In this document: in pieces, positions 32,860-44,135 of the stretch
Layout of the letters: each line of letters opens with the position of its first letter
Position numbering within the stretch: the stretch's first letter is position 1
Made by a program: the position numbers and the translations under genes
Source: Choristoneura fumiferana
Lineage: Eukaryota; Arthropoda; Insecta; Lepidoptera; Tortricidae
Assembly (NCBI RefSeq): GCF_025370935.1
Contig: NC_133496.1
Coordinates: forward strand, 12,495,561-12,559,560
Reading direction: 5' to 3'
DNA length: 64,000 nucleotides
The notes under the pieces: generated by a model
Seen by the model: the letters and a program-made list of their open reading frames with translations, nothing else
Database searches by the model: none
What the model was told of the DNA's origin: nothing

Positions 32860-34130
32860 AAAAATTGGCCAGTATTTTTATCTACATTCGCTTCTGAAAT
32901 TAAGCATCTCGCTCTATCCATGACACTTCTGTTAAATCTTTCTGCAACTCCGTTCAACTCATGCGTGTATGGAGGGCATGGATTTATGAATATCCCTTTA
33001 TCTTTTGTCAACCTGTAAAAATCTTTATTTATATATTCTCTTCCATTATCACAACGCAGTTCCTTTATTCTCTTCCCAGTCATATTTTCAACTAAATTCA
33101 TATAAGCCTCAAAACATTCAAACACTTCACTTTTATATTTAATGCAATACACTTTTGCTATTCTACTAAAATCATCAATAAAAGATACAAAGTAACGTTC
33201 ACCTGCAACACCTGTAGGGTTCAATGGACCGTTTACGTCTGTATGCACTATCTCTAAAATATCTTTTGCACGCTGTCTATTATTTTCAAAACATGTATGC
33301 ATTTTATTCATTAAACAAATCTCACACTGCACATAATCATTTTCAATTCTTTCTGGTAAACCTTCTAATAACTTTTGTTGGCACATTTTATTTAAATTAA
33401 TAAAATTAGTATGTCCAAGAATTCGATGCCATTTTTCTTTTTCAGTCATGTTACTATTTGTTGTGTATGATTTTACAATTGTTTTACCTACTTTCCCATT
33501 CAATATAAACAACTTATTTTTCCTCTCAGCAATAGCTAATACATTATTACTAGACCCATTAAAAATCTTAGCTCCATCATTATCAAAAACTACATAACTA
33601 TTATAACTCGTAATTGAAGATACACTCAATAAGTTTCGTTTCATGCTTGGTACATAATATATATTCCTAATCGTTGTTCTAAGCCATTTTCCGTTCACAT
33701 AGAAATACATTAACACATTTCCTACCTTATTCGCTTTTAAAGAAAAACCATCTCCTACTTTAATATCAATCGGGTTATCTAAAGTTTTATATTCTACAAA
33801 ATATTCGTCACTATTTATAATGTGGTCAGAACATCCACTATCTAATAACCATGTTAAATTGTCTTTATTGGAATAATCTTCACTCACCGGATCTCTCGCT
33901 GAAGTCATCACTTCGACATTAAAAGAATTATCTCCACTCGTATCATCCTGGGCTGGATTATAATAACATTCTCGTGTACCTCTTGTTGTACCTGAAAAAT
34001 TACCTCTACCTCTTGACATCATTCTCGAATTTCCTCTTGTGCCTCTATAATTTTTTTCCTCTCCAGTTGTATATTCCTCTAATGTTGCTATTTCCCCTAA
34101 TATTATAGTTTCCTTGCCATCTTGGTACAT
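32838..34130 (-). pseudogene. copia 2 protease and integrase
   Basis: Open for 430 codons. Residues about 75-110 hold the protease motif LLDSGCSDHI; about 235-280 the pre-integrase HX4H...CXXC finger (WHRILGHTNF, CEICLMNK); then the integrase core with HTDVNGP, RCDNGREYI and GVAERFNRSV, which supply the D, D and E positions. The frame is lost near 32880 in a run of A, and joins the next piece. On the upstream side it overlaps gag by 86 bp in another frame. Confidence 0.85.
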
Positions 34131-34830
34131 TTTGCTCCCTTACCATATTTTTTGGACAATCTCTTTGGTAATGACCGGGCTCGTTACAGCCATAACAATT
34201 TCTTATTCTTACTTGAGACATTCTCTTCTGTATATTAAATGTTTCTAGTCCTTTAGACTCATTCTCTTCTTTTTTCTTGTAATTTAATATTAGTTTCGAC
34301 TTCACATACTCAACTGACTTGTCTTTCGCTGGCAATGCATCAACAATATCCACTATATGTGTGTAACTTTCTGGTAAACACAACAATAAATGATTCAATT
34401 TATCATCTTCAGTCATTTCTTCACCGGCATTCTTCAATTCGTTAATATTCTTTTCAAATAAATTCAAAAAATCTACGGGGTTGTCATCTTCCGCCATTTT
34501 TAATTTCAATAACTTACGTTTGCACAGTAACTTATTTGCAGTTGACTTAACTCGATATATTGCATCAAATTTTGTAATCATGCTCCACGCAGTCGATTCC
34601 GATATAATTATTTCAAGCTGACTGTCCGTAACACTGGTGACAATCAAATTTTTTGCTTTCAAATCCATTTTTATCCAATCATTTTCCTTTATATTTTCCG
34701 GTCTCATTTCATTTATCATTGCCTCATAACATCCCTTCATTTCCATGAGTAGTTTCAGTCTAAATCTCCATTTATCGTAATTATTTCCATCGAAAATTTG
34801 TACAGGACAATCTTCTCTCACGTTCGCCAT
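34045..34830 (-). CDS. copia 2 gag
   Basis: 261 codons from MANVREDCPVQIFDGNNYDKW, the usual copia gag opening, through a UBN2-type helical core (KWRFRLKLLMEMKG, VDFLNLFEKNINEL, LLLCLPESY) to a zinc knuckle CX2CX4HX4C (CYGCNEPGHYQRDC) at about residues 213-226. It would form the virus-like particle and bind element RNA. The frame closes in TAG just after a run of seven A at about 34050-34056; protease lies in the +1 frame beyond. Insect copia elements usually carry one long gag-pol frame, so a one-base change in the A run is the simpler reading, with +1 recoding the alternative. Confidence 0.85.
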   Translation of the reverse strand: MANVREDCPVQIFDGNNYDKWRFRLKLLMEMKGCYEAMINEMRPENIKENDWIKMDLKAKNLIVTSVTDSQLEIIISESTAWSMITKFDAIYRVKSTANKLLCKRKLLKLKMAEDDNPVDFLNLFEKNINELKNAGEEMTEDDKLNHLLLCLPESYTHIVDIVDALPAKDKSVEYVKSKLILNYKKKEENESKGLETFNIQKRMSQVRIRNCYGCNEPGHYQRDCPKNMVREQNVPRWQGNYNIRGNSNIRGIYNWRGKKL

Positions 34831-34881
34831 TCTTCAAAACAATCTAACAATCTTTAATTCATTTTATTTACTTTATTTACC

Positions 34882-34893
34882 GCTCTGCTACCA
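34882..34893 (-). promoter_or_regulatory. primer-binding site of copia element 2
   Basis: TGGTAGCAGAGC on the minus strand, directly inside the 5' LTR, the same as in copia element 1. Both elements thus use the same type of initiator tRNA primer although their proteins differ. Confidence 0.75.
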
Positions 34894-35057
34894 TGTTAAA
34901 TAATATGCAATGGATTACCGTGGATTTATATTTATTACTCTCATACACAACACAAATCATTCAAGAGACAATTCAAATGTAACAGCGTCAAGTCTTCTTC
35001 CTTTAACCATAGATATTAAAACTATTACTACAGAGGTTACAAATCATTGCTTTAACA
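34894..35057 (-). repeat. 5' LTR of copia element 2
   Basis: 164 bp, identical to 31841-32004. Transcription of the element would start here and go leftwards. Confidence 0.95.
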
Positions 35058-35671
35058 ACAACATGGTGTTTCTAAGATTAAGTTTTGTTACAGGTAAAAT
35101 AATAAGTAAATTACCTTTCTGACATAGAAGCCGTTTCCTCTCCCTCCAGTCCTTAAATGACACAAAGTTTGATATTCATAAATCAAAAATTTTACTGCGT
35201 TATGAGGTTCATATTATAAAATAAACCGAAATCGTGTATTTTATGAATAAATAAAATCAATTGAACACTTTAATGTAAGTATAACCGATATAAGACAAAG
35301 TTCATCTTTAGTAGAGTCATTCACGATGACGCGTGCCGTGGTTCTTATTACAATGTCATTAATGTCTAATTTTCGCAAAATTACGCGTCTTCGTGGATGG
35401 CACTGGGTATACACCATGGTTCTTTAAATGAAAATTAATAACACTCAAAAGTATCCTTCATTTTTCACTGTACGAACAAGTTGAAAGCAAGTAGCTACTG
35501 CATTTAATCGTGACGTGACACTTACTATGTATTAATAATGCATTTCACCTTTGTTGTGTTGCGATCTCTCTTTACTATCGATTGTTGAACATTACGCGCT
35601 CAATCGATTGAGTGGTTTCTTGCACTTGGCTGTCTACTGCTGCATTGTGACTTAAAATACCTATGCGAACT
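35058..35671. other. noncoding, nothing recognised
   Basis: AT-rich flank right of the copia element. No supported feature apart from the target duplication at its first five bases. Confidence 0.4.
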
Positions 35672-35791
35672 GAGGCCGTATTGTCTATCGTTTCTGACGC
35701 TCGCGATCGCAATCAAATGTCAGTTTTTGTATGGGAAAACTGTCATTTGATTGTGATCGCGAGTGTCAGAAGCTTTAGGCAATACGGCCTC
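35672..35791. mobile_element. 120-bp hairpin MITE
   Basis: Two arms of about 55 bp, starting GAGGCCGTATTGTCTATCG and returning as GGCAATACGGCCTC, with the inner arms CGCGATCGCAATCAAATGTC against GACATTTGATTGTGATCGCG-like sequence and a loop of under 10 bp (TGTATGGG). Mismatches are few. No target duplication could be assigned. Confidence 0.7.
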
Positions 35792-37101
35792 GGTTGGATA
35801 TAAATAAAAATCAAAAGCAATATTATATTTTCTACGCTAACTATTTTGTTTTCCAACTGTCTTTTGAGGCAGTTCTTTGAACATGGAGGCAGCTTTTGCT
35901 ACAATCGTCATTGTTAACATCGCAGTGTCTTTTATACATGTATTTTGTACATTTCTATAACCGTATAAGCTGTTCGATTTATTTAACTCTCTCTCGTAGT
36001 ATTCTAAATTAGACAAAGAAGACCAGCCCTGTAATAACATTACGTGAGCGTGCGACCTTACTCCGAACAATTTAAAAGGAATTCACATCGCATACCTAGC
36101 CTTCAATAAGCAGTTACACGAACCCTTGTACCCACACCAAGGGTACGAACAAGAATGCTCTCAATTTCTTACTCCAAACGTTGGTTGAGGCGGTGTTTTT
36201 CCCACGAGACCAAATATTTTATCAAAATTATGAGCCACTTACACAATGCTTGTAAAAACAAAACCGAGCGACCGATTACAGAATCCGATCCTTCAATAGC
36301 TGCTCTCGTACCGAATTACGTTATACTTAACTACCTCAAACCAATGTCACGTTTCATGTAAGTAAATCTTGAGTATAATCTCCATCATACCTAGGTCTGA
36401 TTAGGTAGGTATATTGTCAGACTGCAATTAATTTGCCATTACCACACCATCGTGAAAATATTATCAAAATTGATTTCATTTTCGTTCTAGAACAATGACG
36501 CGTTCTCAGTTGCTTCGCGTTATTGAAACATTAAATTAATTGGCAAAGTTTATCCCGAATCAAATGTTTGAGTTTCCTAATAAATTGTATCTATCTCGGC
36601 GGGGCTACACTTGTTGCGTGGTACAGTGGGGGTAGGAAAACCTTCGTCAGTTATTAAATTGATTCCTTTACAAAGTCATCGACGTTTTGAGACCAAAAAA
36701 CTAAGTAAACAAGTGCATATCAAATTATACTTACTTGACATGATAACAAGGTTCAAAATAGTATACACCTCTAACATATATCTAGTTTCATATCAATACA
36801 AAACCTTTTTAATAAACAACTTCGTAAAAGTTTCAATCAAATAATGATCTATTTAATTGTCAGTGTTTGTCACATAAACATAATATTACTAGCGTAAATA
36901 GACTTACAGAGGTGCGAGTGAAGAAACCGATCCTTACGGCATAAGCTATATGTGGGAAAGAGATTAAATCAAAATGACGGCGTGACCCGTTTTGAATCTA
37001 AGAGCCTCCTTTCGCCTCCTGTCAAAATTTTCTTCGTATTTGTTTTGTGTTTTTTTTCTGCAATCCTTTCGATTTTTTGCATAAAACGGTAGGATTCCAG
37101 A
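35792..37101. other. noncoding, possible 5' region of the THAP exon
   Basis: No gene. The last 150 bp before 37102 lead directly to the candidate ATG and would be its 5' untranslated region; no TATA box or initiator stands out. Confidence 0.35.
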
Positions 37102-37172
37102 ATGGTGTCGTGTTCTGTGTTGAGCTGTGATACAACCTACTGCAATAACCCAAATAAACGTACATTTCACAG
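37102..37172 (+). CDS. candidate first exon of a THAP-domain protein
   Basis: An ATG opens 23 codons, MVSCSVLSC then DTTYCNNPNKRTFH, followed by AG and the splice donor GTAAATAT at 37173. THAP zinc fingers are found at protein N-termini and begin with a C-X2-4-C pair followed some 15 residues later by an FH(R/K)FP segment; this exon has C-X4-C and FH in that spacing. The remaining zinc ligands would lie in the next exon, which I could not find nearby. It could belong to a host gene or to a P-like transposon, as both use THAP domains. The ATG is short of proof, and chance is possible. Confidence 0.4.
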
Positions 37173-38540
37173 GTAAATATGTTTGTACAAGTACCATTTT
37201 CATAATAGCTCTTATTTTCATTGAATGTATTCTCAAATTTACTTATTAATATGCTAATTTAATATGATGCGGCAAACAGTCTATTTCTTAAATATGGCTT
37301 GATTTCTAATAATTATGTGTTAAATAAAAATATTTTGTATCCGTGAACTTGAGCACTTACGGCGTAGAGTTTGAAGATTTTTTATCGATACCTATATCGA
37401 TATTCTTCCAATAAATTTTTGTACTTAAATTTGTAGCTGCTTTTCTCCGATATAAAGATTTGAGAAAATATAAGTAAAATAACTTAACATTGAGAATTGA
37501 TTTTAAATAAATAAAATAATAACTATTTGTTTACAAACAAAAATTCAGTGTTTTGTTTTTAGGGTTCCGTACCCAAATGGTGCCAAACGGGACCCTATAC
37601 TAAGCCTCCTCTGTCTGTCTGTCTCTCCGTGCGTCTGTCGCAGAGCTGTATCGTATAATCGTGTGAAGTCAATTTAGCGATAATTTTCATGCGTTTCGTT
37701 CGAGTCATTTTTAATATTGTGTCACGCTAACTAAAAATACCTTAAGTGTTCATTAAACCTAGTAGGTACGTATCTTGTTTGTGTTTTATTCACATGCGAA
37801 TATAGGTGTAAAGTTAAAGACGAGTGACATGAGTGGGAGTGACAGATATTTGATGGCAATTTTTTTAAATTTAGAAATGTTTATGAAGTTTCTAGTACCT
37901 ACTTTACAGCAACAGCCCTTAAGATTTATTTGTACTGTGTACTCGTAACTTACCTATATGACGATACCGGATATACGGGGATACCGGGGATACGGTACCT
38001 ATGGTTATCGACAACTCATATTTAGCAGTGAGGGCAACTCTAAAACTCACACAGACATTTACAAATTTACACAGACAGGCCCATCTCACTTTCGGTCACG
38101 CTGTCAAGCTAGGTCGGTTCGTCTAGTAATGTTACGTTTATGGTTTGTCAGTGCCAAGGTATAGTGGTAGGGTTGCTATGGTCACCTGATTATGTTTAGC
38201 AGGTTGACAGGTTGACGCAGTATTTCCTACTCAATCGGTGAAGCAGATTAGCGCTCATATTGAGGAAAGGAAAATAGATCTTAGGGTGACGAACCTTTTT
38301 TTACTCCGACTGTACATTAATATGAACGAGCCTTCTATATCGATTGACGATTCCGGCCGTGTCGTCGCCGTGCCGGCACCCGGCTCCCATCCCAACGTCC
38401 GGTCCGCACATTGCGACCTTCGCCTCTTCAACCTGATTGCTTCCTAATGGACTTTAAATTGTATTGACATATCTGTTTAATTAACTCTATTGCTTCCGCA
38501 TAAATGGACGGATGGATTCATCGCCCGCTAAAAAAACCAA
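37173..38540. other. noncoding; GC-rich frame at 38320-38447
   Basis: Starts of a lepidopteran AGGGTTCCGTACCC repeat occur at 37559-37640. At 38320-38447 a GC-rich stretch is open for about 42 codons on + (MNEPSISIDDSGRVV...) ending at TAA; no family match, no splice signals of note. I do not call it a gene. Confidence 0.4.
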
Positions 38541-38721
38541 ATTCTATTTTCGGTTGGAAACTTGAATATCATAAATTCTATTTTCATTCTCGTTGAAACA
38601 AAAACAAAACTTCCAGCATTCATTCAGAATTCCTAACTGAATTATCATATCATTTTTCACGGTCCATTGGAGATCCATTTGAATCGAGATAAAAACGGAG
38701 CTCGCGCCGTAGGCGTCCCGC

Positions 38722-39125
38722 ATGATACTCGTATTACATACATACATACATAAAATCACGCCTCTTTCCCAACCGGGTAGGCAGAGACCATCCTTGCCTT
38801 CCTTCCACTTGCTACGATTCTGGCATACAACTCTCGCTTCCTCTACATTCATCAATCTTTTCATGCATGCACGTCGGTTTAGAGTACTCCTGACCCGACC
38901 TTTCTTAAGAACGTCCCCGATTTGAGCGTGGTACGTTCGTCTAGGCCTTCCTCTCCCAACGTTCCCATTCACGCTCGTCTTATAGATCTGCTTAGTCAAT
39001 CTGTTTTCATTCATTCTCTCAACATGACCAAACCATCCAAGCATCCCTTTCTCAATCCGTGTGACTATACCTTCATTTACACCACAGCGTTCCCTTATCG
39101 CAGTATTTCTAAAAACATCTTATAA
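38722..39125 (-). mobile_element. non-LTR retrotransposon ORF2 C-terminal fragment
   Basis: The minus strand, from about 39125, reads DVFRNTAIRERCGV, then GWFGHVERMNENRLTKQIY, GRGRPRRTYHAQIGDVLKKG, NRRACMKRLMNVEEAR and a stop region, followed by a tail of TATG repeats at 38733-38752. The GHVERM...RLTKxIY...GRGRPR pattern is the end of many insect non-LTR reverse transcriptases, past the catalytic domain. The open frame starting at 39044 is part of it. The 5' end is lost, as usual for such insertions. Confidence 0.7.
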
Positions 39126-39215
39126 TCTCCAATAACACTAATCAAGATTACATTTTAAGCGCCTAACCCCTTAACTTATTTAGTTTTTAATTCAACCCTC
39201 TTTCTTTGTCCACAG

Positions 39216-39440
39216 GCTGGTATTAATAGCGTTGGTGGTTGAAGTGATATTCCCCGTGACATGGCAGTGCCAGTCGGAGGGTTGGCACGGCGGGGCGTTC
39301 GTGCGGCTGTACCTGTGCGGGACGCTGTCTCTCCAGGCGGCGCTGATGCTACTGTTAGCGGCGCTCGCGCAGCAGTCCGCGCGCGGCACCATCACCGAGG
39401 TCGATGTCAGGAGGCTCGTGTCACCGCTGCTCCTTATGAA
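39216..39440 (+). CDS. DAGLB: diacylglycerol lipase beta-like, exon A
   Basis: Diacylglycerol lipase hydrolyses diacylglycerol at sn-1 to give 2-acylglycerols such as 2-AG; the enzyme has an N-terminal four-helix membrane domain and a cytosolic serine lipase domain. The acceptor TTTGTCCACAG ends at 39215 and the donor GTTAGT starts at 39441. The 75-codon exon encodes LVLIALVVEVIFPVTW (membrane helix), a loop with CQSEGWHGG, a second helix LYLCGTLSLQAALMLLLAAL, and VDVRRLVSPLLLMK leading into the next exon. It fits the second and third helices of DAGLB. Codon use is GC-rich against the AT-rich surroundings. The first exon(s), with the start codon, were not found in the window. Confidence 0.8.
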
Positions 39441-39506
39441 GTTAGTATCAATCAATCAATCAAATCAGCCTACATCCAGTAAAGGCCTCTTTTAAATTAT
39501 AAGTAA

Positions 39507-39711
39507 CTAGCCTGTTCCCGCGATTCTGTCTGCGTAGAATTCGTTTATCGCTATCCCGCGGGAACTATGCAGTTTTCCGGGATAAAAACTATCCTATGTC
39601 CTTCCCCGGGACTTAACCATCTGTATATCGAATTTCAACTAAATCGGTTCAGCGGTTTAGACGTGATAAGGTAACAAACAAACAAACTTTCGAATTTATA
39701 GTATTAGTGGA
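39507..39711 (-). mobile_element. short Helitron-like (Lep1-type) element, intact
   Basis: On the minus strand it starts TCCACTAATACTATAAATTC and ends CTAG at 39507, the same family as 13653-13870 in opposite orientation. It lies 67 bp after the lipase exon A donor. Uninterrupted, so it serves as reference for the split copy at 21327-22509. Confidence 0.6.
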
Positions 39712-41379
39712 ATTTTAGATTTTTTTGTGCGCTGGATTAAATTTGACCCGCATGTCATGCGCCGTGGAAAATTGCACCACGCTGCTCCCAACCAATTCAC
39801 TTGATAACGTTGATTGCTTGCACTAATAAATCATGTGGTGCCTAATGTTTAAAAGTTTAATACCTACTTTGTAGAGCAAACGTTCTGTTAACAAAAAATA
39901 CTGTAACAAAAAAATTAACCGACTAAAAAAGCCACAAATAAAGCAAAAAAATAACTAAAACGTCTAGTTGTTAAGAAAAGTATTTAGTGTGCTACCATAC
40001 CACAACCCCAACCTAACCATACCATGTTAATTGTCTACAAAATTTGAAGAGTTCCCTCGATTTTTGTAGGATATTTGAGCAATCGGGGAACTTACATAAA
40101 AAAAGTAAAGTTAGTAATTAATTGCCTAAACTTTGTTCGAAAAGTACTTATCAAGTTAAATGGAATCTTTCCGCGAGATATAAATCTGGCCTCGTAAACG
40201 AAAGCTCGTAAACGTGTTGTACGTAATAATCGCATCCACATCGTACGTCTCAAAGAATTTTTTCACCGCAATCGCATTTTGCTCACTCCGTGAGGCAAAG
40301 TAACTTTTTAATTATTTTTTAAATGCTGAGTACAGTGTTGGGTCTACTCACTGAATTCTAAATATTTGAACTCTACTTTGATCTGTCATATCACTTCAAC
40401 ACGAAAAAAGCGAGAGATAGGATCAATTAAATGTGTTGATTACTGCTGCTGAGGTGAAAAATTGTATGTGTCACACGAGACCAAAGTTTTTTTGCATCTC
40501 GTGTATTTGAATCCCTTGCTGCTCTCAGGATTCTAACCTAGAATCACTCGCAGACGCTCGTGATTCAATTATAGAATCCTTCGCTTACTAACTTTGCTCT
40601 TTTGTTGCACAAATAACTATTGTCTATGGTTTCTTGTCCTGGTTAGAAAGAGCATTAAATACTTGCTGGCGGCCTTGTTAAAGAATTATGTCTACCTAGC
40701 ATTCCTTTAAGTCGCACCTAATTAAAATTTAATAAATGATATTTTATTTTCAAGCAAGAACATTACAATACATGCGATATTTTGTGACGTAAATTGCTTT
40801 GTAAACCATATTTGGTTCTTGTTATTAATTACAAAAACTTTCAGAACAATTTTTATAGCGCTTTCTAATTTACTTGGATTATTGAACTCGTATTGCCAAG
40901 ATTGAATATGTACAGTTCTCCGCGAGCATGTCGGTTTCTAAACTGATAACATCCGTGTTCGATTTATTTTGCGTCACTGAGGAAATCACACATTTGGCGC
41001 AAGAACAATAAAACTGTTTAAAATCTTTATATCCAGTTAGGCGGTTGTTTATCCATTTGGTTGGTTCCTAATTGTAAGTATATCTTTATGTAGATACTGG
41101 GCTTGTTTAATTTATATTGTTAATGGTTTTTATCTTTGTTAATCTTTAGTAATGAACCTACTGTTATAGGTATAACTAAGTAGGTACTAGCATTATAGGC
41201 GCTTTCGTTTATACTGTAAGCCTGTAAATGTTAATTATTAATAAATAAAAAATAAATCAAAAAATCTAAGTAGAAACGTTTATTCTGTAAGTAAACTGCG
41301 CAAATGTTACTTTTTATACTACGAGTATGAGCGCTTTCGGAAAGACCATCATTCATCAATCATCATCATGTAAGTATGT

Positions 41380-41382
<3 letters not shown>

Positions 41383-41421
<39 letters not shown>
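41383..41421 (+). repeat. AC microsatellite
   Basis: About nineteen uninterrupted AC units, next to the interspersed repeat 41422-41530. It is probably the old tail of that repeat. Confidence 0.95.
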
Positions 41422-41422
<1 letters not shown>

Positions 41423-41530
41423 CACGCGTGTTGTATATTCCCAAATGGGTTAGGCAGAGCACACGAAACGTTACCGCTTCGGAGCCGCTTTTAGCAATTT
41501 TAGGTTTTAAGTTTGACAAAAATGTGTAAT
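41422..41530 (-). repeat. interspersed repeat, second of the pair
   Basis: Reverse complement match to 27300-27417 (CCCAAATGGGTTAGGCAGAG, CACACGAAACGTTACCGCTT, CGGAGCCGCTTTTAGC). Confidence 0.65.
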
Positions 41531-44017
41531 GTATAGATTTTTTTTACTGATTTGTGGTGTGCAATAAGGAATATTTGTATTGTTTGTATTGTATTGACAC
41601 GCGGCTCGTAAGATACTTTGCCAGAATGTAAGTTTTTCAAATCAAAAATTGTATTACGAATCACTACGTAGCAACGTGCCCCGGCTCCGCGCCGTTTTGT
41701 TTTGGGGAAAGAAGATGAAAGTCTATAAAGATTTTCATTATTTTTCGTCTCTTTCTTTTCAATGTTATACCCATGCGAAGCTGGGGAGTTTTGCTAGTAT
41801 TTAAAATACAAAAAAATCTCATTAAGTCTAATAAGATATTCTTGTCCCCTAGTTCTGTCAATGTCTGACAAAAAATCTCAACGGTTTTGTTTACATACGT
41901 AGTACCTTAGCTATGGTTGTTTAAATTTGCTCTCCATTTTATAAACTTGTTCATAAAACAAACTCTTCAGACTGGTTTTATTTAATTACCAACAAAAAAA
42001 CTTTATTTGTTTCTGTAGTGAAGTAGTTAACTTCAATAATTGACGTGATCGTAGCTTGGCTTTGTGCCAAAAAGAACAAATCCAGTTTTCCAGTCAAATA
42101 ATGTACTTTTAACTGGTCAGTTACTTAAGGAGCAAGATACTGAGATAAAATACACTACACAAAGTACACAAGCCAGCAATTTAACATTACTATTGCTTGA
42201 GCTTGAGCGAGCGCGGGGCTTTGAGAGAAATGAAAATGATAGATTCGATATATTCACTAATTGAACTCTTATCGATAACGAGCAAACAATTCGTAAATTT
42301 TTTAACCCTCTACCGTACGCTAATGCCAAATTTCATTGCCTAAGTAAACTAATTCATCCTTATATTTAGCATAACCCACCTAATTCAAGACTCAAGTCAA
42401 GAGTTTTCACTTTTCCATGTTTATGGGGAGATAATAAACTTAAAACTTATGTAAGACAGCTGCTCTAACCTCGCAATGGTATCAGACAAAGCTTTAGAAG
42501 GTAACAATTTCAGTTTGAAATTTCTAAAATTGATAATTATCGGTTTTCGGTCGGATACCGCCTATGCTGATCATCAAGGACGGATCAATGCTAATAAGTT
42601 GGATCTAATTACCGCCAAAACCAATTGGATCTATAGCCGCGAATAGAGCGATTATTTTATTTGTTTGTTTGTTATTAAAAATATACTATTATTAACACTA
42701 TTGATCAGAAAACTATGATTAAATGTTTCGTAAATAAAATCGGAAGTCGAATTTAAAACCTATGATGCAGTTTAAATAAATACCTAATCATTAATTAATT
42801 AAACAAATTCTAAATGTATGTACTCACTTCACTCACTTTATCTTTAACGCCAGACGTAGGTGTAAATTAAGCGTATGATGGACTAGAGCAAAATTTGAAA
42901 CAGTACCTACGAGTATGTTCTTGAATATTTTTTTAGTAAATTGAAAAAAAACAGAGCAAGAAAAAACACTTCGGAAAAGTGCAACAGAGAGGTTTTGTTT
43001 GAGCGAAGGAAAAAAAAAATAATAGATATATGATTTAATTCAAGACTTATAACGACAGACTTTTTACGTATTTTTGAGCGGTCATTGCATAGGTAATATT
43101 TTCAAATTAATTTATTCATAGTTTTGGTCTTTAAGTTTAATCTAATAACCTTTCATCTTTCGAGGTGCTGAAAAAACGAATCTCAACGTGCAATGTTACG
43201 AAACCTATAGAAATTATATATATGTAGATAAAATAAAAAACTCAATTTTACGAAACGTTGAAATATTGCTCGCTCAGATCAATAAGAAGCGTGGATCGGC
43301 GCCATTATAATTGTGATTTATTGCGTGTTTTTGCCGCCGAGAAAAATGTACCTTCAACAATCTTTCCTCAACTCGGGAATCGGGACGTATTTCGAAAGAC
43401 AACGAAAACTCAAAATTAACATTTCTATGTAGATTTCGTCTTTGATTAATTTATACGGAAATCCCGTGAAGTTCTGAAGAGAAGGCAACCTTGGAGCCCT
43501 CATTAAAGGCATAGTTATAAATTAGCTTGGAACATTTTTATCTAACAAACGGAAAACATCGCATATTAAACTTAAATAACCTGAACCTCGCCGTGAGATC
43601 AAATAGATATAATTAAAATACTTAAAATAAGTGAAAGTTATTCACTATCCAGAAATATCGGCGCTTTTCGCGCAAAATCGGGACGCTACCAATGTAAGTA
43701 TCTGTATTTTTCTCCCTTTCTTTCTATCTCACTATTCTGCTCTTCTATTTTTGTTAGTGCTTTTCTACTTCATAGAGTACCATTTTTTAGGCTTGACATC
43801 AAACTATAAACGCAATTCTCAATACTTAATGGCACTTAAAATTAAGATGGGACTAAGACTGTAATGTAGGTAAACAGAGCTTTAGCAACCTTGACCTTCC
43901 AGTGATAGCATCCCTTTGTTAAGATAAGCCAAATGACAGATTAGCCGTCAAGTCGCCAGGACCTGGTCGGCGACAAAGTTCGACACTACGTCACACCCCA
44001 CGTCGGTACTGGGGGGT

Positions 44018-44135
44018 TACTACGAAATTTTAAAATCTAAGTTCATATCGTACCGTCCCTCTCACTCTCATATGAAACAATATAAGCGTCAGCGGGCCGA
44101 CAAGATACGAAGTTCGAATTTTGCACTTCGTAGTA
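44018..44135. mobile_element. MITE with TACTACGAA ends
   Basis: Starts TACTACGAAATTTTAAAATC and ends with GAATTTTGCACTTCGTAGTA, imperfect inverted repeats of about 30 bp. TA is part of both ends, so it may be a TA-inserting (Tc1/mariner) type. Inner CCGTCCCTCTCACTCTC is a word I associate with a common lepidopteran MITE. Confidence 0.6.

Larger units (their letters stand above)
31841..35057 (-). mobile_element. copia element 2, RT-deleted, identical LTRs
   Basis: A copia-superfamily element on the minus strand. Both LTRs are 164 bp and, as far as I can read, identical. ACAAC flanks it on both sides (31836-31840 and 35058-35062), a clean 5-bp target duplication. The primer site TGGTAGCAGAGC lies at 34882-34893 (minus) and a short purine tract at 32005-32014. 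Internal length is only about 2.9 kb because reverse transcriptase and most of RNase H are absent. Identical LTRs mean a young insertion. Confidence 0.95.

Noticed and set aside
34045..34130. Programmed ribosomal frameshift between gag and protease of copia element 2
   Set aside because: A single-base change in the A run explains the break more simply, and the same element has another break near 32880; kept only as an alternative.
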